Shown: positions 1 to 10,016, counted from the first letter of the stretch. The stretch: DNA of 64,000 nucleotides from Dehalococcoidia bacterium UBA5748 (GCA_002419135.1 DIFM01000041.1:79402-143401); one strand, 5' to 3'. Program-made: numbers and translations. The notes: generated by a model not told the origin, from the sequence alone.

Positions 1-47
1 CTCCTATTCATATTATTTACATATTGCTGTTATATCGAGTAAAAATT

Positions 48-1925
48 ATGCCCGAATTATTAGATAAAATAAACGGCCCCGCAGATCTTAAAAATCTGAC
101 CACAAAGCAACTGGAAAAATTGGCTGATGAAATCAGGCAGGAACTTGTTTCTGTGATAACGGTAAACGGTGGTCATCTGGCATCCAGCCTCGGAGTTGTC
201 GAGTTGACAATTGCTTTACACAGGGTCTTCAACAGCCCCGATGATAAAATAATCTGGGATGTCGGGCATCAGTCTTATGCTCATAAGCTGCTTACGGGCA
301 GAAAGAAACAGTTCAAAACAGTTCGCCAATACGGCGGGTTGTCCGGTTTCCCATCGCGTGATGAAAGTCCGCATGACCCATTCGGAGCAGGGCATGCCAG
401 CACATCTGTTTCAGCTGCTATGGGGATGGCTAAAGCAAGGGACCTGGCCGGTGACGACTATCATGTAATCGCTGTCATTGGAGATGGGGCAGCAACCGGT
501 GGTATGGCGTTGGAGGCTTTTAATAATCTTCCTTATCTGGGTTCTAAATTGATTGTTATTCTTAACGATAACGGTATGTCGATCTCGCCCACAGTGGGAG
601 CGTTATCAAAGATATTCAGTAAGGTGCGCTTTGATAAAAGGTACTATAAAGCCAGCGAAAAAAGTAAAAGAATTCTCGATTATTTGCCTCTGGGTAAAAA
701 ACTATGGGAATTCGGAGAGAAGATTAAAAGCAGCATTAAGGGTTTTGTTATGCCGACTACAATTTGGGAAGAATTCGGTATGGCATACATGGGGCCGATC
801 GACGGGCATAATATAAAAGACCTTGAGACAGCATTGATACAGGCGAGGGATTACAGTCATAAGCCGACGCTTATTCATATATCCACAACGAAAGGTAAAG
901 GGTACACCCCCGCTGAAGGCAATGCGGTTTATTTTCATGGGGTATCCCCTGCATGCAAGGTTCAGGCGAAGACAGCTCCCACTTATAGTGAAGTATTTGC
1001 ACAGACTGTCTTGCAATTAGCCAGGGAAGAGCCGAAACTGGTTGTTATTACCCCTGCCATGCCGGAGGGAAATTGCCTTAGTATAGTGCAAAATGAGTTC
1101 CCTGATAGGGTTATTGATGTTGGTATATGCGAACAACACGCGGTTACTTTTGCAGCCGGATTAGCTACTCAAGGCTATATACCTGTCGTGGCTATCTATT
1201 CTACTTTCCTGCAACGGTCTTTTGACCAGATAATACATGATGTCTGTTTACAGGATTTACCTGTTGTATTTGCTATAGACCGCGGAGGTATAGTCGGAGA
1301 CGATGGTAAAACACATCAGGGTATTTTTGACATATCTTATCTTTCGTTGATACCTAATTTGATTTTATCTGCTCCAAAGGATGAAAACGAATTACAGCAT
1401 TTACTATATACCGCAACTAAAACTAAACATCCGATGGCTATAAGATATCCCCGCGGTTGTGGAACCGGGATAACTATCGATGATAAATTTAAGATAATCC
1501 CGCTCGGTACAGCAGAAGTGTTGAAAGAGGGCAATGATATAGCTATTATAGCGGTCGGCGCTTCCGTACCTTATGCTATACAGTCGGCGGGAGAGCTATC
1601 GTTAAAAGGAATTGAAGCAACCGTTATCAACGGACGTTTTATGAAGCCGTTGGATGCGGGTATTCTGCTTGATACTGCCCGAAGGATAAAAAATATTATA
1701 ACCGTGGAGGAGAATGTACTTAACGGCGGTTTCGGGAGTATCGTATTATCGCTTTTACAGAGGGAAGGTTTAACTGATGTCAGGGTTAAGACAATAGGTA
1801 TTCCCGATAAATATGTTGAGCACGGTACGCCAAAGATATTAAGAGTAAAATACGGCTTGGATTCTGAAGGGATAGTTAAAGAGGCGCTGGCATTGTTACC
1901 GGAAGTTAAAAGAATTCACTGTTAA
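48..1925 (+). CDS. dxs: 1-deoxy-D-xylulose-5-phosphate synthase
   Basis: Thiamine-diphosphate enzyme that condenses pyruvate with glyceraldehyde 3-phosphate, the first step of the MEP isoprenoid route in the cytosol. The 625-residue length is typical. Visible family motifs are GHQSYAHKLLTGR (about residue 80), the ThDP/Mg segment GDGAATGG (GDG at about 145-147), YMGPIDGH near 255 and DVGICEQHAVTF near 360 in the transketolase pyrimidine-binding domain, followed by a C-terminal transketolase domain. I start at ATG 48; an in-frame TTG at 24 would add eight residues unlike the family N-terminus. It stands alone upstream of pgk with an 80-base gap. Confidence 0.97.
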   Translation: MPELLDKINGPADLKNLTTKQLEKLADEIRQELVSVITVNGGHLASSLGVVELTIALHRVFNSPDDKIIWDVGHQSYAHKLLTGRKKQFKTVRQYGGLSGFPSRDESPHDPFGAGHASTSVSAAMGMAKARDLAGDDYHVIAVIGDGAATGGMALEAFNNLPYLGSKLIVILNDNGMSISPTVGALSKIFSKVRFDKRYYKASEKSKRILDYLPLGKKLWEFGEKIKSSIKGFVMPTTIWEEFGMAYMGPIDGHNIKDLETALIQARDYSHKPTLIHISTTKGKGYTPAEGNAVYFHGVSPACKVQAKTAPTYSEVFAQTVLQLAREEPKLVVITPAMPEGNCLSIVQNEFPDRVIDVGICEQHAVTFAAGLATQGYIPVVAIYSTFLQRSFDQIIHDVCLQDLPVVFAIDRGGIVGDDGKTHQGIFDISYLSLIPNLILSAPKDENELQHLLYTATKTKHPMAIRYPRGCGTGITIDDKFKIIPLGTAEVLKEGNDIAIIAVGASVPYAIQSAGELSLKGIEATVINGRFMKPLDAGILLDTARRIKNIITVEENVLNGGFGSIVLSLLQREGLTDVRVKTIGIPDKYVEHGTPKILRVKYGLDSEGIVKEALALLPEVKRIHC

Positions 1926-2006
1926 ACGAAAATGATATATAATTATGTGCTTAGCATTGAGTAGCAGAATTGCCTGATTTTTTTATTTTCATGAAAAAGG
2001 GTACAG

Positions 2007-3212
2007 ATGAATAAATTAACGGTCAGAGATATCGATGTCAGCGGTAAAAAAGTGCTTGTAAGGGTAGATTATAATATTCCTTTTAGTTATAAGACACACG
2101 CTATAACCGATGACAGCCGCATCAGGGCTTCGCTGCCAACCATTGACTATCTGGTTGAGCAAGGGGCAAGAATTATTCTGTGTTCACATCTCGGGCGTCC
2201 TTCAGGGCAACCTAATGCCGAGTTTAGCTTAGCAATCGTGGCGCAGCATCTTTCACAAATTATGAGGCAATCGGTTGGATTTGTTAACGATTGTATTGGT
2301 TTCGAAGTTGATAGCGCTATTGCCGGTATGCAAAACGGCGATATTCTGTTGTTAGAGAACCTCAGATTTTACGAGGAAGAAGAAAAAGGGGATGATGCTT
2401 TTGCCCGAGCGCTCTCAAAACACGGTGATATCTTTGTAAATGACGCTTTTGGTACAGCTCATAGAAAACATGCATCGATCGTCGGTGTTACCAAATATAT
2501 ACCATCTGTATCCGGTTTATTGCTGGAAAAGGAAATAAATGCCCTGGGCAAGGTTTTAACGGAACCGCCTCATCCTTTCGGGGTGCTTTTAGGCGGTGCC
2601 AAAGTAAGTGATAAAGTAGCCATGTTAGATAACATTATGGAAAAGGTAGATACAATAGTTATCGGTGGCGGTATGGCAGCTACATTTCTAAAGGCACAAT
2701 CTTATGAAGTGGGAGCTTCTTTAATAGATGATTCAGTGGATACTGCTCGGGATATAATTGAGAAAACGAAGCAGAACAGCGTAAAACTTTTTCTTCCGGA
2801 TGATATGCTGGTAGCCAGTGAAGTTAATGATAAGGCCGAAACTGAAAATGTTGATATTGCGCATATCCCCGCAAATAAACATATAGTAGACATTGGTACT
2901 TTAACTATCACAAAATTCACAAAAGCGCTTGAAAAATGCCGTACTGTGTTTTGGAACGGGCCGATGGGGATCTATGAAATACCTCAATTCAGTGAAGGCA
3001 CGAAAATTATGGCGCAAATTATTGCCAATCTGCACGGTACCACTATTATCGGTGGCGGATCGACATCCGAAATCGTAACCGAGTTAAAATTAGGGCATAA
3101 AATGACCTTTGTATCTACCGGCGGAGGAGCTTCTTTGAAATTCTTAAGCGGGGAAACACTTCCCGGTGTTGAAGCATTGCTGGACAAAAAAGCGAAAATA
3201 AATCCAGCCTGA
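2007..3212 (+). CDS. pgk: phosphoglycerate kinase
   Basis: Catalyses ATP-forming phosphate transfer from 1,3-bisphosphoglycerate to ADP, reversible in gluconeogenesis. The 401 residues cover the whole family. The N-terminal substrate domain shows RVDYNIPF (about 19-26) and CSHLGRPSG. The C-terminal nucleotide domain shows GGGMAATFL, GGGSTSE and STGGGASL. A purine-rich AAAAAGG lies about 8 bases before ATG 2007. It leads a compact pgk-apgM-tpiA run with gaps of 15 and 5 bases, so the three are probably co-transcribed. Confidence 0.98.
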   Translation: MNKLTVRDIDVSGKKVLVRVDYNIPFSYKTHAITDDSRIRASLPTIDYLVEQGARIILCSHLGRPSGQPNAEFSLAIVAQHLSQIMRQSVGFVNDCIGFEVDSAIAGMQNGDILLLENLRFYEEEEKGDDAFARALSKHGDIFVNDAFGTAHRKHASIVGVTKYIPSVSGLLLEKEINALGKVLTEPPHPFGVLLGGAKVSDKVAMLDNIMEKVDTIVIGGGMAATFLKAQSYEVGASLIDDSVDTARDIIEKTKQNSVKLFLPDDMLVASEVNDKAETENVDIAHIPANKHIVDIGTLTITKFTKALEKCRTVFWNGPMGIYEIPQFSEGTKIMAQIIANLHGTTIIGGGSTSEIVTELKLGHKMTFVSTGGGASLKFLSGETLPGVEALLDKKAKINPA

Positions 3213-3227
3213 ACGGAGTGAAGCATT

Positions 3228-4439
3228 TTGGGTAATATTAGTCTTCAATTAATCAGAGAATTATCGAATACCACTCCTTCCAAAATTGTGTTACTGGTTA
3301 TCGACGGCATGGGTGGGCTCCCTGACATTTCCAGCGGTAAAACAGAACTGGAAGCTGCCAATATTCCCAATATGGATGGTCTTGCCGCTATGAGTATTTG
3401 CGGTTTGTCCGACCCGGTAAGTCCGGGTATTACGGCAGGCAGCGCTCCGGGGCACCTGGCATTATTTGGCTATGACCCGGTTACATATCATATAGGTCGA
3501 GGCGTATTGGAAGCGATGGGAATAGATTATCCGCTTCAATCCGGAGATATAGCAGCACGCGGTAATTTTTGCACTATTGATAAAAACGGATTTATTACGG
3601 ACAGGCGTGCGGGACGTATTTCAACCGAACAAAGCAGCCAGCTGTGCGATTTGCTCAACAATATGAATATAGATGGGGTAAGTTTATATGCCTTACCGGT
3701 GAAAGACCATCGTATGGCATTGGTAATTAGGGGTGATAATCTAAATCACAACATAACCGATTCCGATCCCCAGAAAACAGGGGTGACTCCGTTAAAGGTA
3801 AAGGCTAACTCTCCTGAGGCAGAAAGGACAGCGAGTATTATAAATAAGTTTCTTGAGAGGGCGAGAGATATCCTTGCCTCTCACAATCCTGCCAATATGT
3901 TGTTGTTACGCGGCTTTGATGAAAAACCGAAGTTTCCAACCGTATCTGAGATATATAAATTGAAGCCGGCGGCAATTGCCAGTTACCCGATGTATCGGGG
4001 TTTAGCCAGAGCGGTCGGAATGGAAGTTTTGGAAACAGGTCCGGCCATTGAAGATGAAATGTCCACTCTTAAAAAAAGTTACGATAGTTATGATTTTTTC
4101 TTTATACATATAAAAGAAACCGATGCACAGGGTGAAGATGGCAACTTTGAAGCTAAGGTGAAGGTATTGGAGCATGTGGATAGAATTTTACCGGAAATTA
4201 CCGGATTAAATCCTGATGTAATAATTGTTGCAGGTGATCATTCTACTCCTGCTATGATTAAAGGACATAGCTGGCACTCGGTGCCGGTGCTGATTTATTC
4301 TAAATGGTGCCGGCCGGATAATGTTAGACAGTTTACGGAATCGGCATGTATCTATGGTGGATTGGGTAGAATATCAGCTACTGATATTATGCCGCTGGCA
4401 ATGGCAAATGCCTTGAAACTCAATAAATACGGAGCATAA
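3228..4439 (+). CDS. apgM: 2,3-bisphosphoglycerate-independent phosphoglycerate mutase, archaeal type
   Basis: Interconverts 3- and 2-phosphoglycerate without a bisphosphoglycerate cofactor. It belongs to the alkaline-phosphatase-superfamily ApgM group, not the common bacterial GpmA or GpmI. The metal-site N-terminus KIVLLVIDGMGGLPD, the catalytic-serine segment TAGSAPGHLALFGYDP (about 65-80), and the late GDHSTP and GHSWHSVP metal motifs are intact. Length is 403 residues. The start is TTG 3228, set by a GGAG at 3215-3218. It lies between pgk and tpiA, which fits a glycolytic operon. Confidence 0.95.
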   Translation: MGNISLQLIRELSNTTPSKIVLLVIDGMGGLPDISSGKTELEAANIPNMDGLAAMSICGLSDPVSPGITAGSAPGHLALFGYDPVTYHIGRGVLEAMGIDYPLQSGDIAARGNFCTIDKNGFITDRRAGRISTEQSSQLCDLLNNMNIDGVSLYALPVKDHRMALVIRGDNLNHNITDSDPQKTGVTPLKVKANSPEAERTASIINKFLERARDILASHNPANMLLLRGFDEKPKFPTVSEIYKLKPAAIASYPMYRGLARAVGMEVLETGPAIEDEMSTLKKSYDSYDFFFIHIKETDAQGEDGNFEAKVKVLEHVDRILPEITGLNPDVIIVAGDHSTPAMIKGHSWHSVPVLIYSKWCRPDNVRQFTESACIYGGLGRISATDIMPLAMANALKLNKYGA

Positions 4440-4444
4440 AAATA

Positions 4445-5212
4445 ATGAGGATTCCATTAATTGCCGGTAACTGGAAAATGAATACATCGGTTGAGGAAGC
4501 TGTTGCTCTCGTTAGCGCTATGCAAAAAGAGCTGGATGACATCGGTAATGTTGAAAAACTTATCTGTCCGCCATTTATATCGCTGAAAGCGGTTTATGAA
4601 TTACTTGCCCCAAGCACTATAAAAGTCGGAGCTCAAAATATGCACTATGAGGATAAGGGTGCATTTACCGGGGAAGTATCGCCTTTAATGATAAAAGATA
4701 TTTGCGGGTATGTCATTATCGGACATTCGGAGCGCAGACAATACTTTAATGACGACCTTTATATCAATAAAAAGTTAAAAGCCGCAATTAGATATGGAAT
4801 TATTCCGATTCTGTGTATCGGTGAAAAACCGGAGGAAAAACAATCCGGTAAAACTATTGAGGTGCTTGATAAGCAACTGGAGCAGGCGTTTATAGATATT
4901 GAAGATATCGATACTCTTGTTATAGCATATGAGCCGATTTGGGCAATTGGCACCGGGATGTCTGCCAGTGGGGAGCAAGCTAACAGTATAATTGAAGCTA
5001 TCAGGCAAAAAATAGGGGCTCTATACGACAATAAGGTTGCTTCCGCCATACGTATCCTTTACGGTGGAAGCGCCAATGCCGAAAATATCATTGAATTTGT
5101 CAGCCAATCTGAGATAGACGGTGCTCTGGTAGGAGGCGCCAGCCTGAAACCGGAGCTGTTTATAAGCATGGTTAAACAGACTTCCGCTATATACAAAGAT
5201 GTTATAGAATAG
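4445..5212 (+). CDS. tpiA: triosephosphate isomerase
   Basis: Interconverts dihydroxyacetone phosphate and glyceraldehyde 3-phosphate. The 255-residue protein has the full TIM-barrel signature set: GNWKMN at the N-terminus with the substrate lysine, IIGHSERR with the catalytic histidine, AYEPIWAIGTG with the catalytic glutamate, and the phosphate-binding loops ILYGGSA and GALVGGASL. ATG 4445 follows the apgM stop by five bases, with GGAG inside the end of apgM as its likely ribosome site. It ends the triose-phosphate operon. Confidence 0.98.
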   Translation: MRIPLIAGNWKMNTSVEEAVALVSAMQKELDDIGNVEKLICPPFISLKAVYELLAPSTIKVGAQNMHYEDKGAFTGEVSPLMIKDICGYVIIGHSERRQYFNDDLYINKKLKAAIRYGIIPILCIGEKPEEKQSGKTIEVLDKQLEQAFIDIEDIDTLVIAYEPIWAIGTGMSASGEQANSIIEAIRQKIGALYDNKVASAIRILYGGSANAENIIEFVSQSEIDGALVGGASLKPELFISMVKQTSAIYKDVIE

Positions 5213-5280
5213 GGGATAGTTAACATAATATCTACTGATACCTCTTCTAACTTTTTACTATAAGTCCTTTATTTCCGTTA

Positions 5281-6204
5281 ATGATTATGAAACAAATAAT
5301 TGCCATTGTTGGTCCTACCGGTATCGGAAAAAGTAATTTAGCTGTGCGTATTAGTCAAAAGATTGATGCGGAGATTATTGGTGCGGATAGTCGCCAGGTG
5401 TACCGATATATGGATATCGGTACTGCAAAACCTTCCAAAGAGGAAAGGGGTTTGGTTCCCCATCATTTAATTGACATAATAAATCCGAACGAGTCTTTCA
5501 GCCTTGCAGAGTATCAACAACAATGTAAATCGATTATTGAAGATATTTGTAACAGAAATAAGTTACCGTTATTGGTTGGCGGCAGCGGGCAGTATACTTG
5601 GGCGGTACTGGAGGGTTGGGGGATTCCTGAAGTTGCTCCGGATATGAAATATCGGAACATGCTGGAAAATAAGGCAGCGGAGATGGGTAAAGAAGAATTA
5701 TACCACGAACTGTTGCTTACAGACCCGGAAGCTGCTGCAAGAATAGATGAATCTAACGTAAGAAGAGTAATCAGAGCGTTGGAAATTGCAAAAAATGCCA
5801 AGGATAATAAGACGCGAAAAAGAGATAAACAACCGATATATGATGCTCTTATCATAGGGTTGACAACTTCACGTGAGGAGTTATATTGCAGGATTGATAA
5901 AAGAGTAGATTCTATGATAGAAAAAGGGCTGCTCGATGAAACCAAGTGGTTGATAGACAATGAATATAACAGCGATTTACCATCGATGTCCGGTATTGGA
6001 TATAAGCAGATGGTAATGTATCTCAAGGGTGAATTAAGCCTTGATTCGGCTATACAACAGATCAAATATGAAACGCATCGTTATGTGCGCAGCCAATATA
6101 ACTGGTTCAAGTTAAAAGATGATAGAATTAAGTGGTTTGATGTACAAAACGAGGTTGAATCTGACATAATTAGAGCAATCGATGATTTTATCTCTACTGA
6201 TTAG
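5281..6204 (+). CDS. miaA: tRNA dimethylallyltransferase
   Basis: Transfers a dimethylallyl group to N6 of adenosine 37 in tRNAs reading U-starting codons. Visible are the P-loop GPTGIGKS (about 11-18), the substrate segment GADSRQVYRYMDIGTAKPS, and VGGSGQYTWAVLEGW. Length 307 residues is normal. ATGs at 5281 and 5287 are both possible starts, and neither has a strong ribosome site. It is followed nine bases later by dapF, so the two may be co-transcribed. Confidence 0.96.
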   Translation: MIMKQIIAIVGPTGIGKSNLAVRISQKIDAEIIGADSRQVYRYMDIGTAKPSKEERGLVPHHLIDIINPNESFSLAEYQQQCKSIIEDICNRNKLPLLVGGSGQYTWAVLEGWGIPEVAPDMKYRNMLENKAAEMGKEELYHELLLTDPEAAARIDESNVRRVIRALEIAKNAKDNKTRKRDKQPIYDALIIGLTTSREELYCRIDKRVDSMIEKGLLDETKWLIDNEYNSDLPSMSGIGYKQMVMYLKGELSLDSAIQQIKYETHRYVRSQYNWFKLKDDRIKWFDVQNEVESDIIRAIDDFISTD

Positions 6205-6212
6205 GAGCTAAA

Positions 6213-7070
6213 ATGGTTTTTACAAAGTTACAGAGTGTAGGCAACGATTTTGTTTTAATAGAAACAAATGACTTGACTTACGATTGGGAAAGTTTATCTA
6301 AGGCTATGTGTGACAGGAAATTCGGTATCGGCGCCGACGGTCTGCTATTGCTTGTTCCATCATTAAAAGCGGATTTCGGTATGCGTATGTTCAATCCTGA
6401 TGGTACTGAGTCTGAGGCTTGCGGTAACGGATTAAGGTGTCTTATTAAATACATTGCTGATATAAAACTTGCCGGAAAAGAAGATTCAAACTTGAATATC
6501 GATACTATAGCCGGTGTAAGGAAAGCAATATTTGTAAGAAAAGAAGGCAAAGCGGATATGATTCAGGCATCTATGGGTATTCCTGAATTTGATACTGCAA
6601 AGATTCCAGTAGCAATCGATAATAATAGAGGTAGGATTGTTGCGTCAAGGCTTATAACAGAATATCCTTTAACGATAGATAATATCGATTTACTGCTTAG
6701 TTTTGTATCTATGGGAAATCCGCATGCTGTTTATTTTCAGAAAAAGCCCGTCAGGGAGTTTCCGTTAGCAAGAATTGGTCCTCTGGTTGAAAATTATATT
6801 GCATTCCCAAAACATATTAACTTTGAAGTAGCAGAAATTGTTAGTAGAGGCCAAATAGAAGTAAGGGTATGGGAAAGAGGCGCCGGCGAAACGCTGGGTT
6901 GTGGTACCGGCGCTTGTGCTGTAGCTGTTTGTGCAATCCTACTGGGATATACGGACAATGCAGTGGTCGTAATTCTTCCGGGAGGCAAACTGCGGGTGGA
7001 ATGGGATGGCAAAGGGGAAGTATTGCTTAGCGGTGTTGCCGAGATAGTGTTTAGAGGTGATTGGAAATAA
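6213..7070 (+). CDS. dapF: diaminopimelate epimerase
   Basis: Epimerises LL- to meso-diaminopimelate, PLP-independently, with two cysteines. Both are present: ACGNGLRC near residue 70 and GCGTGACA near 230, with NPDGTESE and SVGNDFV around the substrate site. Length is 285 residues. AGGAGC lies six bases before ATG 6213. The next gene makes its substrate LL-DAP, so this pair gives the aminotransferase route to lysine. If the host is close to Dehalococcoides, which lacks a peptidoglycan wall, the product serves lysine only; that is inference. Confidence 0.97.
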   Translation: MVFTKLQSVGNDFVLIETNDLTYDWESLSKAMCDRKFGIGADGLLLLVPSLKADFGMRMFNPDGTESEACGNGLRCLIKYIADIKLAGKEDSNLNIDTIAGVRKAIFVRKEGKADMIQASMGIPEFDTAKIPVAIDNNRGRIVASRLITEYPLTIDNIDLLLSFVSMGNPHAVYFQKKPVREFPLARIGPLVENYIAFPKHINFEVAEIVSRGQIEVRVWERGAGETLGCGTGACAVAVCAILLGYTDNAVVVILPGGKLRVEWDGKGEVLLSGVAEIVFRGDWK

Positions 7071-7097
7071 TAAATCTGTTCTTGAGGTTAAAATTAT

Positions 7098-8291
7098 ATG
7101 CAAATGTCACAACGCATGAATAATCTGGAACCATATCTTTTTGTTGAAATTAACAAAAAAATTGCTGAAAAAAAGGCTCTGGGTAAAGAGGTTATTAATT
7201 TCAGTATCGGCGACCCGGATTTACCCACGCCGGAAAATGTAATAAATAAGATTTGCCAAAAGGCTGCTGACCCGGCAAATCACCGCTATCCGGAGACATT
7301 CGGATTACCTGAATTAAGGCAGGCAATAGCCGGTTGGTACAAAAAACGCTTTAATGTAATACTGGACCCTGACATTGAAGTATTGCCGTTACATGGTTCC
7401 AAAGAGGGTATTGCGCATATAGCTTTGTGTTATATAAACCCGGGCGACATTGCTTTGGTTCCGGACCCCGGTTATCCGGTGTATACCGGCGGCACGATTC
7501 TGGCAGGTGGTGAGGTTCATTACCTGCCACTTTTACCGGATAATAGTTTTTTGCCTGATTTGAAAGCTATTCCTGATACTGTTTTAAAAAAAGCTAAAAT
7601 ACTCTGGATAAATTACCCGAATAATCCAACCGGGGCGGTTGCTGAAATAGAATTCTTTAATAAGGTGGTAGAGTTTGCAAAGAGTAATGATATTTTAGTC
7701 TGCCATGACGGGCCATATTCTGAGGTTGCTTTTGATGATTATAAGCCGGTTAGTTTTCTACAGGCGAATGGAGCTAAAGATGTCGGTGTGGAGTTTCATT
7801 CGCTTTCGAAGAGTTATAACATGACCGGCTGGCGCATCGGAATGGTAGTGGGTAATTCCGAAGCGGTACAAGCCTTGAATACGGTAAAATCAAACCTGGA
7901 TTCGGGAATACCGCAGGCGATACAATTTGCCGCTATCGAAGCCTTAAATAATTCGCAGGAGGCAATCGTTAAACACAATGAGGTTTATCAAAGACGTCGT
8001 GACCTTTTGATTGAGGTATTGAATGATATAGGTGTAGATGCCAAACCACCCAAAGCGGGTTTATATATCTGGGCGAAAGTACCGCAGGGATATACTTCGA
8101 TAGAGTTTACCAATGACCTGCTGGATAATTTGGGCATTGTTGTCACACCCGGGACGGGGTATGGGGCTTGTGGGGAGGGGTATGTACGTTTATCCCTAAC
8201 CATTCCGGATGCGAATCTTGTGAAAGGATTATCGCGATTGTCGGGATGGAAGAATAATAAGGATAAGTTCAAAGCTAAAATTAGAAGGTAG
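7098..8291 (+). CDS. dapL: LL-diaminopimelate aminotransferase (PLP class I/II)
   Basis: A fold-type I aminotransferase, 397 residues. The N-terminal FSIGDPDLPTPENVI, the WINYPNNPTGA segment and the Schiff-base lysine in SLSKSYNMTGWRIG (about 240-250) are clear. The sequence fits the bacterial/archaeal DapL group, which converts tetrahydrodipicolinate plus glutamate directly to LL-DAP, and its position beside dapF supports this over an aspartate or alanine aminotransferase. Substrate specificity cannot be proved from sequence. ATGs at 7098 and 7104 are both usable. Confidence 0.88.
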   Translation: MQMSQRMNNLEPYLFVEINKKIAEKKALGKEVINFSIGDPDLPTPENVINKICQKAADPANHRYPETFGLPELRQAIAGWYKKRFNVILDPDIEVLPLHGSKEGIAHIALCYINPGDIALVPDPGYPVYTGGTILAGGEVHYLPLLPDNSFLPDLKAIPDTVLKKAKILWINYPNNPTGAVAEIEFFNKVVEFAKSNDILVCHDGPYSEVAFDDYKPVSFLQANGAKDVGVEFHSLSKSYNMTGWRIGMVVGNSEAVQALNTVKSNLDSGIPQAIQFAAIEALNNSQEAIVKHNEVYQRRRDLLIEVLNDIGVDAKPPKAGLYIWAKVPQGYTSIEFTNDLLDNLGIVVTPGTGYGACGEGYVRLSLTIPDANLVKGLSRLSGWKNNKDKFKAKIRR

Positions 8292-8312
8292 CTTTACATA
8301 AAGGAGTATATA

Positions 8313-9503
8313 ATAAATAATAAAACACAGAATACTTCATCTGCCAATGAGCACGCTTTGCTGGTAGCTGTAGGTATCGACAGCATTAAGGATAACTGGT
8401 CGTTAGAGCAATCTCTTGATGAATTAGCTCAGCTGGCAGACACCGCCGGAGCGGTTGTGGTCGGAAGGCTTACCCAAAAACTCCATCAGCCATCGAGAAA
8501 TCTTTATATCGGTAAAGGCAAATTAGATGAACTTATTGAACTTAGGGATACTACAAAAGCCGATGTCATAATATTCGATGATGAATTATCACCTTTACAG
8601 CAGAGAAATCTGGAAGAAGCATTAAATGTGAAAATTATCGACCGGGTTGCTCTGATACTGGATATCTTTGCTCACCGTGCTCAGACTCATGAAGGTAAAT
8701 TACAGGTAGAGCTGGCACAACACCAATATCTTCTTCCAAGATTAGCCGGACAATGGAGTCATCTTGAAAGGTTGGGAGGTGGAATTGGAACCAGAGGGCC
8801 GGGAGAATCCCAGCTTGAGACTGACCGCAGGCTGATTAATAAAAAAATACAGAAGTTAAAAAAACAACTCGATGATGTAAAAAAGCATCGTATGCTTTAC
8901 CGGCAACAGCGACGAAAGAGCGGCATTCCTATAGTTGCACTGGTTGGCTATACGAATTCGGGGAAAAGCACATTATTGAATGCACTTGGCAAAGCAGATG
9001 TTTTGGCTGAAGACAAGCTCTTTGCGACACTCGATCCGACCACCAGAAGAATTATGCTGCCGGAAAAAACAACTTTTCTCCTCAGTGATACCGTTGGTTT
9101 TATAAGGAAGTTGCCCCCGGTAGTAGTATCGGCGTTCAGGGCGACACTGGAGGAATTGGAAGAAGCTACAATTCTTCTTCACGTAGTGGATTTTTCTTCC
9201 GGGAGTGCTGCCGAAATGTGTGAAGTTGTTGAAGATGTTTTTAAAGACCTGGGGATTTCCAATAAACCGGTTATAACGGTGTTAAATAAAATAGACCTTT
9301 TACTGGACCCCCAAAAAAAATGGATTGAAAACGAAGCAATTACTTTTTTTGAAAATCAGGAAATAGAAAAAGAAGAAAATGCGGTAATTATTTCAGCAAA
9401 GAAAGGTTGGGGGTTAAAAAATCTGCTAAATAAGGTAAATGAGGTTATAAATAATGGGAAGCCTTTTACAACAGATTTTACAACAAAAAATGAGGCGCTG
9501 TAA
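8313..9503 (+). CDS. hflX: ribosome-associated GTPase HflX
   Basis: HflX splits or rescues stalled ribosomes. Seen are the N-terminal HflX domain (WSLEQSLDELAQLADTAG), the glycine-rich linker GGIGTRGPGESQLETDRR, and GTPase motifs G1 GYTNSGKST, G3 DTVGF and G4 NKID. The conserved N-terminal domain extends upstream of the first ordinary start codon (TTG 8358, no ribosome site). In-frame coding potential continues back to AAGGAG at 8301-8306. The codon at good spacing is ATA 8313, giving 396 residues. I therefore place the start there, tentatively. Confidence 0.9.
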   Translation: MNNKTQNTSSANEHALLVAVGIDSIKDNWSLEQSLDELAQLADTAGAVVVGRLTQKLHQPSRNLYIGKGKLDELIELRDTTKADVIIFDDELSPLQQRNLEEALNVKIIDRVALILDIFAHRAQTHEGKLQVELAQHQYLLPRLAGQWSHLERLGGGIGTRGPGESQLETDRRLINKKIQKLKKQLDDVKKHRMLYRQQRRKSGIPIVALVGYTNSGKSTLLNALGKADVLAEDKLFATLDPTTRRIMLPEKTTFLLSDTVGFIRKLPPVVVSAFRATLEELEEATILLHVVDFSSGSAAEMCEVVEDVFKDLGISNKPVITVLNKIDLLLDPQKKWIENEAITFFENQEIEKEENAVIISAKKGWGLKNLLNKVNEVINNGKPFTTDFTTKNEAL

Positions 9504-9986
9504 TCGAAATCCAGCCAATTAATAGGTTGTGTAAGTATATTTCCTCGTATATGGCGTATATAAACGCTCTATGGCTTTTACGGACATAAAAAATATAGAG
9601 GACTTATTAGAATAAACACCAATGGCGAAAAGATAGAAAAATAACGCAACTTCGTTTTTAATAGTTTACGGCAATTCAATTTTTCAGGCGTCTGCAAAAA
9701 CTTAACATAAACAATATGTAATTTTTTGAAGAAGATTTACAGGCGATGTCTTGGCTATCAGGTGAGTGAAAAGAATAGACCTAATGAATTAAATATATGA
9801 ATTGTTAAAGGTTTTAACTATGTTTCATATAAGCATAAAGAATAATTATCTGTTAAAATCATTATCATCTTATACAATACCTTTAGTGTAAATAGGCTGC
9901 TGTTTTGCTACTCGATATTTCATAAGATAAATTATTATGATAGCAAGTATATTATGTTAAGTAAGTACTTTGTGCCTGTGCGTAAT

Positions 9987-9998
9987 ACTTCGCACTAT
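9987..9998 (+). repeat. left copy of 12-bp inverted repeat
   Basis: ACTTCGCACTAT here is the exact reverse complement of ATAGTGCGAAGT at 11368-11379. The pair brackets the two small accessory genes. With only 12 bases a chance match within 2 kb is possible. Confidence 0.45.
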
Positions 9999-10016
9999 AT
10001 ATATTATGTAATATTA
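9998..10016 (+). repeat. left copy of 19-bp direct repeat
   Basis: TATATATTATGTAATATTA recurs exactly at 11405-11423, about 1.4 kb downstream. The sequence is low-complexity AT, which weakens the case, but its position just inside the inverted 12-mer and around the accessory genes is suggestive of element ends. Confidence 0.5.

Noticed and set aside
5514..6065. 183-codon minus-strand frame inside miaA
   Set aside because: Antisense shadow of a clear miaA gene.
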